DNA of 64,000 nucleotides from Sphingomonas bacterium. GTDB lineage: Bacteria; Pseudomonadota; Alphaproteobacteria; Sphingomonadales; Sphingomonadaceae. Position 1 is the first letter of the stretch; each line of letters opens with the position of its first letter. The stretch is taken from the NCBI GenBank assembly GCA_030149245.1, contig JASBRX010000003.1:44539-108538 (forward strand), given 5' to 3'. The notes under the pieces are model-generated. The model searched no databases, was not told the origin of the DNA, and saw nothing but the letters and a program-made list of their open reading frames with translations. Of this stretch, positions 54,980 through 64,000 are shown in pieces. The position numbers and the translations under genes are program-made.

Positions 54980-56776
54980 ATGGAGCGCAGGAACGATATT
55001 GACGGGCTGCGCGCCGTGGCGGTGCTGGGCGTGGTGCTGCACCATGCCGGGCTCTCCGCCCTGCCCGGCGGGTTCGTCGGTGTCGACGTGTTCTTCGTGA
55101 TCAGCGGCTTCCTGATCTCGCGCATCATCACCGATGGCGTGGCGGATGGCAGCTTCTCGCTCGCGCATTTCTACGAGCGACGCGCGCGCCGCATTCTGCC
55201 CGCATTGATCCCGGTCGTCGCGCTGTCGCTGATCGCCGGCTACTGGCTGCTGCTTCCCGACGATTACGAGAATCTGGGGCAAAGCGCGGTTGCGACATTG
55301 CTCTTCGCCAATAATGTCCTGCTGACGCTGACCAGCGGCTATTGGGACCTCGCCGCGACGTTCAAACCGCTGCTCCACACCTGGAGCCTGGGGGTCGAGG
55401 AGCAATTCTACATCGCCTATCCGCTGCTGGCGCTCATGGTGCTGCGGCGACGGCCTCAGCTGTTTGCACCGATGCTGGCGGGCGGCTTTGCGATCAGCCT
55501 GCTGCTCAGCGTGACATTATCAGCGCGTTATCCGGATGCGTCCTTCTACCTCATCCACACGCGTGCATGGGAATTGCTCCTCGGCGCGCTGACGGCGTGG
55601 CGCTCGCCCCACACGCCCCAGCCCGAGCGGATCGCGCGCGCGCTCGCGCTCACCGGGCTCGCGATGATCATCGGCGCGATGCTGTTGATCGACGAAACCG
55701 CGCCCTATCCCGGCTGGCGCGCGCTGCTGCCCTGCGTCGGCACGGCGCTGATCCTGCGCCATGGCGCCGCGGGCGGATTGGCGCAGCGCCTGCTCGGCTG
55801 GGGGCCGCTCGTGCTGGTCGGCCTGGCCAGCTACAGCATCTATCTGTGGCATCAGCCGCTGTTCGCGTTCGCGCGGGCGCTGAGCGTGACCCCGCCCGGC
55901 GCGGATGTGATGGCCGCCCTCACCCTAGCCACTTTGGCCATCGGCACTGCGAGCTGGCGCTGGATCGAACAGCCGTTCCGCGACGCGCGCCGATGGCCGC
56001 GCCGCCCGTTCCTGACGCTCGGCATTGCCGTCACCGCACTCACCGGCGCCGTAGCCCTCGCCGTGTCGATCACGTCCGGGGTGCCGCAGCGGGTTCCGGG
56101 CATGGGCCTCGGCGCGGGCGACTATGCCGCATACAACAACGCCGCCCTCCGCTTTCACAAGGACGCGTTCACCGATCCGGCGCGACCCAATCTGCTAGTC
56201 GTCGGCAACAGCATGGCGCGCGACATGGTCAACATGCTGGTCGAGAGCCGGCGCTTTGACGGGTTCGAGATTGTCTATCGCGCCGATGCCAATCTCTGCG
56301 GGCTGTCCCGCGCGCCGGCCACCACCCGCCAACTCGTCGCGGATGCGCAGGCGGTGCTCTTCGTCGCGTCGATGTCCGCGCCGCTGGGGTGCAAGACCGC
56401 CGCCGCCGCGAGGGACACGATTCTCGCGGGCAAGGCGTGGCTGCTGATCGGTCCCAAGCATTTCGGGTATAATCTCAACGCCTGGATGCGCGTGCCCGCG
56501 TCCCAGCGCCCCGGCGTCCGCGCCGTGCTGCTGCCAAAGACCGTATCAGACAACGCGATCTATGCCGCGCAGGTCCCGCGCGACCATTATGTCGACCTGC
56601 TCGGCATCATGCAGCGCCGCCATGGCGGGTTGCCGGTGTTCGATGCACAGGGCCGCATCCTGTCCGCCGATCGTGTCCACCTGACCCAGGCGGGCGCGCA
56701 ATTCTTCGCCGAAAGCGTGCTCGACGATCCGACGTGGCGGCCGATCCTTCGGACACGCCAATCCTCCCCACGCTAG
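54980..56776 (+). CDS. OafA/YrhL-type membrane acyltransferase with SGNH domain
   Basis: 598 residues. The N-terminal acyltransferase-3 domain has about ten transmembrane segments and the signature RNDIDGLRAVAVLGVVLHHA at the start, then FVGVDVFFVISGFLISRII and FYERRARRILPAL. The C-terminal periplasmic part (from about 385) is an SGNH/GDSL-like hydrolase fold with VVGNSMARDM near its start and the catalytic DxxH-type SADRVHLTQAG near the end. Such two-domain proteins O-acetylate lipopolysaccharide, exopolysaccharide or peptidoglycan sugars. No polysaccharide genes are adjacent. GGAAG precedes the ATG at 54980. It ends just before a palindromic terminator-like sequence. Confidence 0.93.
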   Translation: MERRNDIDGLRAVAVLGVVLHHAGLSALPGGFVGVDVFFVISGFLISRIITDGVADGSFSLAHFYERRARRILPALIPVVALSLIAGYWLLLPDDYENLGQSAVATLLFANNVLLTLTSGYWDLAATFKPLLHTWSLGVEEQFYIAYPLLALMVLRRRPQLFAPMLAGGFAISLLLSVTLSARYPDASFYLIHTRAWELLLGALTAWRSPHTPQPERIARALALTGLAMIIGAMLLIDETAPYPGWRALLPCVGTALILRHGAAGGLAQRLLGWGPLVLVGLASYSIYLWHQPLFAFARALSVTPPGADVMAALTLATLAIGTASWRWIEQPFRDARRWPRRPFLTLGIAVTALTGAVALAVSITSGVPQRVPGMGLGAGDYAAYNNAALRFHKDAFTDPARPNLLVVGNSMARDMVNMLVESRRFDGFEIVYRADANLCGLSRAPATTRQLVADAQAVLFVASMSAPLGCKTAAAARDTILAGKAWLLIGPKHFGYNLNAWMRVPASQRPGVRAVLLPKTVSDNAIYAAQVPRDHYVDLLGIMQRRHGGLPVFDAQGRILSADRVHLTQAGAQFFAESVLDDPTWRPILRTRQSSPR

Positions 56777-56796
56777 CCGGACTTCGACCCTCATAA

Positions 56797-56820
56797 ATCC
56801 TCCCCCGCCAGGGGGAGGAT
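56797..56820. repeat. Perfect 10-bp palindrome between convergent genes
   Basis: ATCCTCCCCC (56797-56806) and GGGGGAGGAT (56811-56820) pair perfectly around a 4-base loop. It resembles the outer arm of the repeat at 20163-20297 and lies between the stop codons of the acyltransferase and putA genes, so it may work as a bidirectional terminator. There is no T-run. Confidence 0.6.
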
Positions 56821-56828
56821 GAACATGT

Positions 56829-59800
56829 TCAGGCCATCGCCATCAGGCTGGCATTGCCGCCCGCCGCCGTGGTGTTGATCGAGGTCGAAACCTCCTCCAC
56901 CAGCCAGTCGAGTCGCGGCGTCCCCGCCTGTGCCAGCACGATCGGGCCGGGCAGGTCGGCGATGTCGGCCAATGCGGCGAGGCGCGCGGTTGCATCCCCC
57001 TCGATCAGCGCGCCGCTATAGGGACCGGCCACGCGCCAGTCGGCCACCCAGTCGATCCGCTGCAGAACCCGCTCGGGCGCGCCGTTCAGTTCCACGCGCA
57101 ACGCGGCATTGGCGATCACCGCGCGGTTTCCGGTTGCGAGCACGGCGCAGAGCTGCGCGATCAGCCCCGCGCGGCTTTGCGGGAGCAGCAGCACGCGTCC
57201 ACGCGGGTGGATGGTGTAGAGGTTGGTCTCACCCACTGGCCCCGGCAGTTCGAGCTGCGCACCGAGCAGCGACGCCTCACCCGCTTCCCGCGCACAATCG
57301 CCCCCTTCGCCCAGCCACAGCGCAAAATCGCGCAGCGCCGGATCGGACGCGGACGAGGCAAGGTCCGCCGGGACGGTCGGTGCCTTGACCAGCCGCCCGA
57401 GATAGAGCGGCCCGCCCGCCTTCGGTCCGGTGCCCGACAGGCCACGCCCACCGAACGGCTGCACGCCGACCACCGCGCCGATGATGTTGCGGTTGATATA
57501 GAGATTGCCCGCCTCGACCCGCTCGGTGACATGCTCGACCGTCTCGTCGAGCCGGGTATGCAGGCCGAAGGTCAGACCATAGCCGGTGGCGTTGATCGCA
57601 TCGATCACCCGGTCGAGGTCGCGGCGCTTGTAGCGCATGACGTGCAGCACCGGGCCGAACACCTCGCGCTCCAGATCGCTCAGCGCGTCGATCTCGATGA
57701 TCGTCGGCGGCACGAACGTCCCCTGCCCCGTCTCCCCCGCCAGTTCGATCTGTTCGACGCGGCGGCCCATCCGGCGCATCTTTTCGATATGGCTGTTGAT
57801 ATTGATCTGCGCCTCGGCGCTGATCACCGGGCCGATATCGGTCGCCAACCGGTCGGTACGTCCGATCGACAGCTCATGCAGCGCGCCCTTCAGCATCGTC
57901 AGGATGCGGTCCGCCACATCCTCCTGCAGGCACAGCACGCGCAGCGCCGAGCAGCGCTGCCCCGCGCTGTCAAAGGCCGAGGCAATGACGTCGGCCACGA
58001 CCTGTTCGGCCAGCGCCGAGCTGTCGACGATCATCGCATTCTGCCCGCCGGTTTCGGCGATGAACGGGATCGGCGTGCCGTCGCTCGCGAGGCGGGTGGC
58101 GAGCTGACGCTGGATGATCCGCGCGACCTCGGTCGAACCGGTGAACATCACTCCCTGCGTGCCCACTGCTGCGACCAGCGCCGCGCCGATCCGGCCATCG
58201 CCGGGCACCAGCTGGACCACATCGGCGGGAACGCCTGCCGCGTGCAGGATCGCGATGCCCTGCGCCGCGATCAGCGGGGTTTCTTCCGCAGGCTTGGCGA
58301 GGACGGGGTTGCCCGTCACCAGCGCCGCCGCGACCTGACCGATGAAGATCGCCAGGGGGAAATTCCATGGGCTGATGCAGGTGACTGGGCCGAGCGGAGC
58401 ATGCGCGGCACCGAGCGTCGCGCGCGCCTGCTGCGCATAATAGCGCAGGAAATCGACCGCCTCGCGCACCTCGGCAATCGCGTTCGGCGCCGACTTGCCT
58501 GCCTCACGCATGATCAGCCCCATCAGCAGCTGCATGCGCGATTCCATGAGGTCCGCCGCACGATCGAGGCACGCAGCGCGCTCGGCGACCGGCACGGCGG
58601 CCCAGTCCGCCGCGACCGACTGCGCGGTTTCGACCGCGTGCGCTGCCGCTGCCTCGCTCATCTCGACCACCGTTCCGACGATGTCGAGCGCGTCAGCCGG
58701 GTTCGCCACCGGGCGCGACTTGCCCTCACCATTTGCCGGTTGGGCGAGCCAGCCGATTTCAGCACTCTCGCGCAACGCATCGCTCAGCGCCGCCAACGCA
58801 GTTTCGTCGGACAGGTCGATCCCCGCTGAATTGATCCGCGCACCATAAAGCTCGCGGGGCAGCGCGATGATCGGATGTTTGGCCCCGGGGGCATCCATCG
58901 CGGTCACCACCTCGACCGGGTCGGTCACCAGTTCGGCGATCGACACTTCCGGATTGGCGATGCGGTTGACGAAGCTGGAGTTCGCGCCGTTTTCGAGCAG
59001 GCGGCGGACGAGATAGGCGAGCAGCGTCTCATGCGTCCCGACCGGTGCATAGATGCGGCACGGGCGGTTCAGCTTATCGCTGCCGACGACCTCGTCATAC
59101 AGCGGCTCGCCCATGCCGTGCAGGCACTGGAACTCATAATCGCCAATGCTGAAATCCGGCCCCGCCAAATGATAGATCGTCGCCAGCGACTGCGCATTAT
59201 GCGTCGCGAATTGCGGGAAGACGTGGCGCTTGGCCGCGAGCAGCTTCCGCGCGCAGGCGATGTAGGCGACGTCGGTATGGACCTTGCGCGTATAGACCGG
59301 GAAATCGGCCAGCCCGTCCACCTGCGCGCGCTTGATCTCCGCGTCCCAGTACGCGCCCTTGACCAGCCGCACCATGATCCGCCGCCCGGCGCGCTGGGCA
59401 AGGTCGATGATCCAGTCGATCACGAACGGGCAGCGCTTGCCATAGGCCTGCACCACGAACCCCAGGCCATCCCAGCCGGCCAGATCGGGATCGAGCGCCA
59501 GGCTTTCGAGCAGGTCGAGCGAGAGTTCGAGCCGGTCGGCCTCCTCGGCATCGATGTTGAACCCGATGTCATAGGACTTGGCGAGCACCGCCAGCGCCTT
59601 CACCCGCGGCAGCAGCTCGGCCATCACCCGCCCCGCCTGCGCGCGCGCATAGCGCGGGTGGAGCGCGGACAGCTTGATCGAGATACCCGGACCGCCAACA
59701 ACGCCGCGCCCCGCCGACGCGGTACCGATCGCGTTCACCGCATTCTCGTAATCGCGGTAATAGCGATCGGCATCGGCCATCGTCGTCGCCGCCTCGCCCA

Positions 59801-60428
59801 GCATGTCATAGCTGTACTGGAAGCCGCGCGCCTCCAGCGGGCGGGCGCGCTTCAATGCCTCGGCGATCGTCTCGCCGGTGACGAACTGCTCGCCCATCAT
59901 CCGCATCGCCATGTCGACCCCGCGCCGGATCACCGGCTCGCCCGCGCGCGCAATCAGGCGCGTCAGCGCCGCGGCCAGCCCCGCATCATTGACGCTCCCG
60001 GTCAGCTTGCCGGTGACCACCAGCCCCCAGGTCGCGGCATTGACGAACAGCGACCGCCCATCGCCGACATGGCTCTTCCAGTCGCCGTCAGAAATCTTGT
60101 CGCGGATCAGCGCGTCGCGCGTCGCCGCATCGGGGATGCGCAACAATGCCTCGGCCAGGCACATCAGCGCGACGCCTTCCTGGCTCGACAGCGCATATTC
60201 CTGCACCAGCCCCTCGACCCCGGTGCCCTTGTGCTTGGCGCGCAGGGCAGTAATCAGCCCGGTCGCGGTCGCCTTCGCCGCCTCGCGCGTCCCGGTGGAC
60301 AGCGTCGCGGCTTCGATCAGCGGGGCGAGGCATTCGGGCTCCGGCCGACGATAGGCGGCGGTGATCGCGGCGCGCAGCGGGGTTGCAGGGCGAACCGGGG
60401 GGGCGAAATCGGCAAAGGGCTTAGTCAC
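56829..60428 (-). CDS. putA: Bifunctional proline dehydrogenase / L-glutamate gamma-semialdehyde dehydrogenase
   Basis: 1199 residues from a GTG at 60428 (MTKPFADFAPP), chosen for the shorter conserved N-terminus and room for the promoter; an ATG at 60503 is also in frame. It oxidises proline to glutamate at the membrane in two FAD- and NAD-dependent steps with channelled intermediate. The FAD-binding PRODH barrel contains ISIKLSALHPRYARAQ, MVRLVKGAYWDAEIKRAQ and NAQSLATIYH. The aldehyde dehydrogenase domain contains ISPWNFPLAIFIGQVAAALV, FTGSTEVARII, IAETGGQNAMIVD and the catalytic Cys in SAGQRCSALRV. A C-terminal domain beyond the ALDH makes it a long-form PutA. No N-terminal ribbon-helix-helix is present, so regulation falls to the divergent Lrp-type gene. 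Confidence 0.95.
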   Translation of the reverse strand: MTKPFADFAPPVRPATPLRAAITAAYRRPEPECLAPLIEAATLSTGTREAAKATATGLITALRAKHKGTGVEGLVQEYALSSQEGVALMCLAEALLRIPDAATRDALIRDKISDGDWKSHVGDGRSLFVNAATWGLVVTGKLTGSVNDAGLAAALTRLIARAGEPVIRRGVDMAMRMMGEQFVTGETIAEALKRARPLEARGFQYSYDMLGEAATTMADADRYYRDYENAVNAIGTASAGRGVVGGPGISIKLSALHPRYARAQAGRVMAELLPRVKALAVLAKSYDIGFNIDAEEADRLELSLDLLESLALDPDLAGWDGLGFVVQAYGKRCPFVIDWIIDLAQRAGRRIMVRLVKGAYWDAEIKRAQVDGLADFPVYTRKVHTDVAYIACARKLLAAKRHVFPQFATHNAQSLATIYHLAGPDFSIGDYEFQCLHGMGEPLYDEVVGSDKLNRPCRIYAPVGTHETLLAYLVRRLLENGANSSFVNRIANPEVSIAELVTDPVEVVTAMDAPGAKHPIIALPRELYGARINSAGIDLSDETALAALSDALRESAEIGWLAQPANGEGKSRPVANPADALDIVGTVVEMSEAAAAHAVETAQSVAADWAAVPVAERAACLDRAADLMESRMQLLMGLIMREAGKSAPNAIAEVREAVDFLRYYAQQARATLGAAHAPLGPVTCISPWNFPLAIFIGQVAAALVTGNPVLAKPAEETPLIAAQGIAILHAAGVPADVVQLVPGDGRIGAALVAAVGTQGVMFTGSTEVARIIQRQLATRLASDGTPIPFIAETGGQNAMIVDSSALAEQVVADVIASAFDSAGQRCSALRVLCLQEDVADRILTMLKGALHELSIGRTDRLATDIGPVISAEAQININSHIEKMRRMGRRVEQIELAGETGQGTFVPPTIIEIDALSDLEREVFGPVLHVMRYKRRDLDRVIDAINATGYGLTFGLHTRLDETVEHVTERVEAGNLYINRNIIGAVVGVQPFGGRGLSGTGPKAGGPLYLGRLVKAPTVPADLASSASDPALRDFALWLGEGGDCAREAGEASLLGAQLELPGPVGETNLYTIHPRGRVLLLPQSRAGLIAQLCAVLATGNRAVIANAALRVELNGAPERVLQRIDWVADWRVAGPYSGALIEGDATARLAALADIADLPGPIVLAQAGTPRLDWLVEEVSTSINTTAAGGNASLMAMA

Positions 60429-60547
60429 GGGCGAACCTGTCGGTGAAGCGGAATGCTCAATCCTATCAGGCTTCGGCGCGGCAAAGTGCCTTTTGATCGC
60501 CATTGCGCTTTGCAAATTGCCTTCATTTGACCGATTATGCAGGCAAT

Positions 60548-61021
60548 ATGACCCACCAGACGCTCGATCATAGCGATCTTGACCAATTCGACCGTAAGAT
60601 CGTGGAGGCGCTGCGTGTCGACGGGCGCATCTCGATCACCGATCTCGCTGCCTGGGTCGGGCTGTCGAAGACGCCGTGCCAGGTCCGCGTCAAGCGGCTG
60701 ATCGACAGCGGCGTGATCCGCGGCTTTCGCGCGATCGTCGATCCGGCGCGTCTGGGCCTCGACCATGTCGCCTTTACCGAAGTGAAGCTGTCCGACACGC
60801 GCGAGGATGCGCTGGAAGCGTTCCGCCAGGCGGTACTACGCATTCCGGAGGTCGAGGAATGCCACATGATCGCCAGCAGCTTCGACTATCTCCTCAAGGT
60901 GCGCACCGCCGACATCCGCCGCTACCGCGAAGTGCTGGGCGAACGCATTTCCAGCCTGCCGCACGTGGCGAGCACATCGACCTTCGTGGCGATGGAAGCG
61001 ATCCGCGACGCGGGGGGCTAG
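60548..61021 (+). CDS. putR: Lrp/AsnC-family regulator, probable PutR
   Basis: 157 residues. The N-terminal helix-turn-helix is DQFDRKIVEALRVDGRISIT and LAAWVGLSKTPCQVRVKRL; the C-terminal RAM/effector domain includes VAFTEVKLSDTREDALEAF and VEECHMIASSFDYLLKV. Divergence from putA and the VGLSKTPCQVRVKRL recognition helix match the proline-responsive PutR activators of Agrobacterium and Rhodobacter. It would activate putA when proline is present and repress itself. The 119-bp intergenic region carries a small palindrome GCAAATTGC at 60512-60520 as a possible half-site. The ATG at 60548 has AGG 5 bases upstream. Confidence 0.9.
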   Translation: MTHQTLDHSDLDQFDRKIVEALRVDGRISITDLAAWVGLSKTPCQVRVKRLIDSGVIRGFRAIVDPARLGLDHVAFTEVKLSDTREDALEAFRQAVLRIPEVEECHMIASSFDYLLKVRTADIRRYREVLGERISSLPHVASTSTFVAMEAIRDAGG

Positions 61022-61047
61022 GCCAGCCACCCGCGCCGCGTTGATCT

Positions 61048-63546
61048 TCAAAAGTCGAAGCGCAGCGCCCCCGAGATCGTCCGGCCATTCGCCGCGCGGG
61101 CAAAGCCGATGCCGTTGGCCGGCACGCTCGCCTGGTTCACCTCGAAAATCCCGAGCGTATCGAACGCGTTATTGACGTTCACCGCCAGGCTGCCGCCCTT
61201 GAACAGCGTGACCTGCGCGAACAGATCGACCGTGGTGAAGCCGGGCATCACGAGCAAGTTGGAGTCCTGCGCAAAGCTCTTGGTGATCGTCACGACGCTC
61301 GCTCCCACGGTCGCCCGACCCAGATCGGCGGAGCCGGTGGCGGTCAACGTCCAGTCGGGCTGGTGACGCGGCACCTTGCCGGTCAGCGTCGGTTCGAGCA
61401 GATCCTGCGTGATCTTCGCCTTGGTATAGGTAGCCCCCGCCATCAGGCTGAACGGACCGCGCTGGACGCCGCCCTCCAGCTCGACGCCGGTCGCGCGATA
61501 GCTGCGGTCGGTACGGTTGGCAGCGCCGTTGAGGACATTGTGGTCCGCCGCCGTGACGCGGAACGCCGTGGCGTTGAACGTGAAGCCGTCCTTGCGGAAC
61601 TTGAAGCCGCCCTCGAGCTGCTTGACTTCATCCTGCTTGTCGCGCTCGCTGCGGATGTCGCCGGTGGCGTTGTTGATCAGCGGGGTGAACAGCACCTTGT
61701 CGGCATTGGCGCGGGCGCCCTTGCTGTAGCGGGCAAAGACCGAGAAGGGCTCGGCCACGCGATAGTTCACGCCCGCCGAATAGCTGACATAGCCATAGTC
61801 GTAATTGACCGCTCCCGGCTGAGTGAAGGGCAGATAGGCCACCCGATTTTCAGCCGGGTTGATCAGTCCGTCGCGGTTGATGTCATAGGTGATCAGGCCG
61901 ACGCTACCGTTGTTCAGGTCCGCCCCGACGAGTGAGCCGCGCACCTTACCCTTGTCATACCGGACGCTGCCGCCGACCGCGAGCTTGCCGACATGGAAGT
62001 TGACCGAGCCATAGGGCGCGAACACCTTGTAATTCACGTCGAACGCGCGGCGGAACAAGCTGCTGGCTCGGGCAAAGGCGTAATAGCCGTTCAGCGTTTG
62101 CGGCGCGCCGCCGGCGTTGAAGATGTCGACCATCGCGGTGCCATTGTCGCCATTGACGTCGACATTCATCGCGGTGTGCAGCCAGGTGGTGTTGAGATCC
62201 TGCGACGCGAAATAGGCGCCCAGCGTCGTGGTCAGCTTACCGCCCGACAAATCCCACACCTTCGACCCGCGAATGTCGTTGGTGAAATTGTCGAGCGAGC
62301 GCGCACGGACGAACGACACGAAGTAGAGCGACAGCAGGCCGTTGCCGTTGATGTTGGCGGTGGGGCTGATGACCTGCCCCGCCAGCGGGCCGCTGGCATA
62401 GCGCGCGGTCGCACCGGTGCCGCCTTGCCCTGCGGCAAAGGCCGATACCGTGTTGGCGACATTGGGGAAAGCGCGGCTGAAATCGCCGCGATTGACCGAG
62501 TAACGCATGCGTTCGGTGATCGTCCAACCCGCAATCTCGAACTGGCCTTCAAAGCCGATTGATCGGCTTTCCGCGCTCTGGCCCGTGGCAATGGGCAGGG
62601 CTGCGGGCTGGTTGTTCTGGTCCAGCGTCACGACCGGGCCGAGATAGGAGGACAGCACCGAGTCCCGGCGCAGGTCGAACCCGGGAAAGCTGCGGATGAC
62701 CGGGTCGGCGTTGGTGCCGGTGATATTGGCGAAATAGGGCGCGAAGGTCGGCGAGCGATCGTCCAGAACCTTCAGGTACAGTCGGACATAGCCGTTGCTC
62801 AACTGGTGCGTGATATTGGCCTTGATCTGGCCGCCCTTCCACCCGTCAAAGCCGATGTTGCGCGGCCCTTCGCCCGAGCGATAGAAGCCGCCGATGTGGA
62901 ACCGGGTGTTCTCGCCAATCTTTGCCCCATAGCTGAAATCGACCCGCTTTTCGTCATAGTCGAGCCCGGTCGACAGCTGGATCGTGCCGCCCTCGACGTC
63001 GCCGGTGCGCGACAAGACGTTGATCAGGCCACCGGGCGAGTTGGACGCAAAGGTCGAGGCCGAGCCGCCGCGGATCGATTCGATCGCCGCCACGCTCAGG
63101 TCATTGCGCAGATAGACGTCGGCACCGACGTTGAAGAGGTCGGCAAATTCCAGCACGGGCAAGCCGTCTTCCTGGATCTGCATATATTTCGACCCACCGG
63201 CAGCGAGCGGAAGGCCGCGCACCGTATAGTTGTTGTTGCCCTCACCAATGCTGGTCGCGACGCGCAGGCCCGCCATGGTGCGCAGCACTTCGCCGAGCGG
63301 GCGCAGCCCCAGCTTCTGGACGTCACTGCCGCGCAGCGCGCTGGTCGATGTCGCGCTGTCCAGGCGATCGCGACCCTTGGCCACGCCAGTGGAGAAGACT
63401 TCCTGAGCCTTTGGCGCGGGTTTGTCCTTTGCCTGTGCTTCGGTCTCCGTCGCACTGTCCGTCGGCGGAGAAGTATCGCTCGCGGCAAGTGCCGGAGTGG
63501 AAAGCGCCAGATACGAAGCGAAAAGCAGGAATGCCGTCTTAGCCAT
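61048..63546 (-). CDS. TonB-dependent outer-membrane receptor (third)
   Basis: 832 residues. Signal peptide MAKTAFLLFASYLALSTPALA, a charged spacer rich in Thr/Glu/Lys, then a plug with VRGLPLAAGGSKYMQIQEDG, IRGGSASTFASNSPGGLINV and a barrel ending ISGALRFDF with terminal Phe. The plug lacks the VLRGPQG consensus of the other two receptors in the window and resembles the group that uses IRGGSAS, so it belongs to a different subfamily and probably takes another ligand. It converges on the PutR gene with 26 bp between stop codons. No adjacent regulator (FecIR type) is visible within the window. Confidence 0.92.
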   Translation of the reverse strand: MAKTAFLLFASYLALSTPALAASDTSPPTDSATETEAQAKDKPAPKAQEVFSTGVAKGRDRLDSATSTSALRGSDVQKLGLRPLGEVLRTMAGLRVATSIGEGNNNYTVRGLPLAAGGSKYMQIQEDGLPVLEFADLFNVGADVYLRNDLSVAAIESIRGGSASTFASNSPGGLINVLSRTGDVEGGTIQLSTGLDYDEKRVDFSYGAKIGENTRFHIGGFYRSGEGPRNIGFDGWKGGQIKANITHQLSNGYVRLYLKVLDDRSPTFAPYFANITGTNADPVIRSFPGFDLRRDSVLSSYLGPVVTLDQNNQPAALPIATGQSAESRSIGFEGQFEIAGWTITERMRYSVNRGDFSRAFPNVANTVSAFAAGQGGTGATARYASGPLAGQVISPTANINGNGLLSLYFVSFVRARSLDNFTNDIRGSKVWDLSGGKLTTTLGAYFASQDLNTTWLHTAMNVDVNGDNGTAMVDIFNAGGAPQTLNGYYAFARASSLFRRAFDVNYKVFAPYGSVNFHVGKLAVGGSVRYDKGKVRGSLVGADLNNGSVGLITYDINRDGLINPAENRVAYLPFTQPGAVNYDYGYVSYSAGVNYRVAEPFSVFARYSKGARANADKVLFTPLINNATGDIRSERDKQDEVKQLEGGFKFRKDGFTFNATAFRVTAADHNVLNGAANRTDRSYRATGVELEGGVQRGPFSLMAGATYTKAKITQDLLEPTLTGKVPRHQPDWTLTATGSADLGRATVGASVVTITKSFAQDSNLLVMPGFTTVDLFAQVTLFKGGSLAVNVNNAFDTLGIFEVNQASVPANGIGFARAANGRTISGALRFDF

Positions 63547-64000
63547 GATCGTTTGTCCTCACCCGGGCATATGGATGCCGTGAGCTTCCCGCAGATCTTC
63601 GGCGGAAACCTCCAATATTGTCATTCATATAGGGAACGACGGACTTGCGGTCGCAGTGGTGAGGCGTAACAATCGGCTACACATCGTTGCAATTGCGCAG
63701 ATTTATTCAAACCACTGTAGAAATGCAGTATGACGATACTTACGAAGCCACGCAGCAGCGGAGCTGTTCGTCTTATAACGAACTGGCGGGTGCTCAGGGC
63801 GCGCCCCATTGTCTGCCCGCGCGTTGCTGCGCAGCGTTCCTCTTTGGCACCAATGATCGAAATGGTAGCGGAGGAGGGATTCACACGAAAAACATAAGAT
63901 ACTGATTTATAACAACGTTCTTGATCGTCGTGCCGATAATTCCGCTCAATCCACCCCCAATTTTACCCCTTCGCGACAGGCCGTGCCGAAATATCGACAG
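63547..64000. other. Non-coding end of the window with lower GC
   Basis: The 454 bp upstream of the third TonB receptor is clearly richer in A and T than the rest of the window and carries no convincing gene. It presumably contains the promoter of the receptor. A short open frame (63726-63905, plus strand) lacks a ribosome-binding site and recognisable motifs. No terminator, tRNA or repeat was seen. Confidence 0.5.

Noticed and set aside
57177..58829. Plus-strand open frame of 550 codons opposite putA
   Set aside because: Antisense shadow of the aldehyde-dehydrogenase domain of putA; no motif or ribosome-binding site.
63687..63905. Short plus-strand frame at the end of the window
   Set aside because: Starts with TTG, no ribosome-binding site, no recognisable motif, and lies in an AT-richer non-coding region.

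Overview
The window is a high-GC chromosomal segment of an alphaproteobacterium, most likely a member of the Sphingomonadaceae (Sphingomonas-like). The evidence is three large TonB-dependent receptors with sphingomonad-type plugs, a PopZ-like polar protein encoded between tolC and valS, a ScfR-type propionate regulator, an Asp-type (Cys-free) porphobilinogen synthase and a dense population of short GC-rich intergenic repeats. No transposase, integrase, phage gene, rRNA or CRISPR array was seen.

Layout. (1) 1-8.2 kb, all minus strand: the 5' part of an S41-type peptidase, a DUF2336-like protein translationally coupled to a histidine-kinase-like protein whose phospho-acceptor His is replaced by Arg, a predicted nucleotidyltransferase/membrane protein, a NamZ-like muramidase and a TonB receptor. 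(2) 8.3-11.7 kb: DOMON-like and GIY-YIG genes, tyrS, a PilZ protein, a repeat-filled gap and a small secreted protein. (3) 11.8-19.3 kb: recG and a methylmalonyl-CoA-type operon (pccB, small membrane protein, lipoprotein, epimerase, enoyl-CoA hydratase) read away from a divergent ScfR/PccR-like regulator. (4) 19.3-30.2 kb: a small zinc-ribbon gene, tRNA-Arg, a lipoprotein, then a long housekeeping run on the minus strand (isoaspartyl methyltransferase-like protein, tolC, popZ-like, valS, hemB, acetyltransferase, fused membrane/spermidine-synthase protein), and tRNA-Cys. (5) 30.3-54.8 kb: a catabolic island. (6) 55-64 kb: an OafA-like acyltransferase, putA with a divergent Lrp-type regulator, and a third TonB receptor.

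The island is the most notable part. Its plus-strand arm holds an FMN reductase, a TonB receptor ending in a strong terminator, an MFS carrier, a Rieske oxygenase, a VOC protein, an 11-codon leader overlapping a LigB/DODA extradiol dioxygenase, an acetamidase/formamidase, a bile-acid-symporter-like carrier and a TauD dioxygenase. Its minus-strand arm is a tightly overlapping operon: a RutA-like flavin monooxygenase, a RutB-like isochorismatase-fold amidase, an ATZ/TRZ-type amidohydrolase, an MFS carrier and an M20 hydrolase. Just downstream is a 771-residue protein joining an AraC-type regulator to a complete acetamidase/formamidase domain. A PfkB kinase, an SDR, a second TauD, a nitroreductase, a TfdA-like dioxygenase and a ferredoxin-reductase-type flavoprotein complete it. 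Taken together I infer uptake and oxidative opening of an aromatic or N-heterocyclic amide, with amide/formamide hydrolysis steps and a sensor that may recognise the substrate or product of formamidase. The substrate cannot be read from the sequence, and I do not recognise the cluster as a described pathway.
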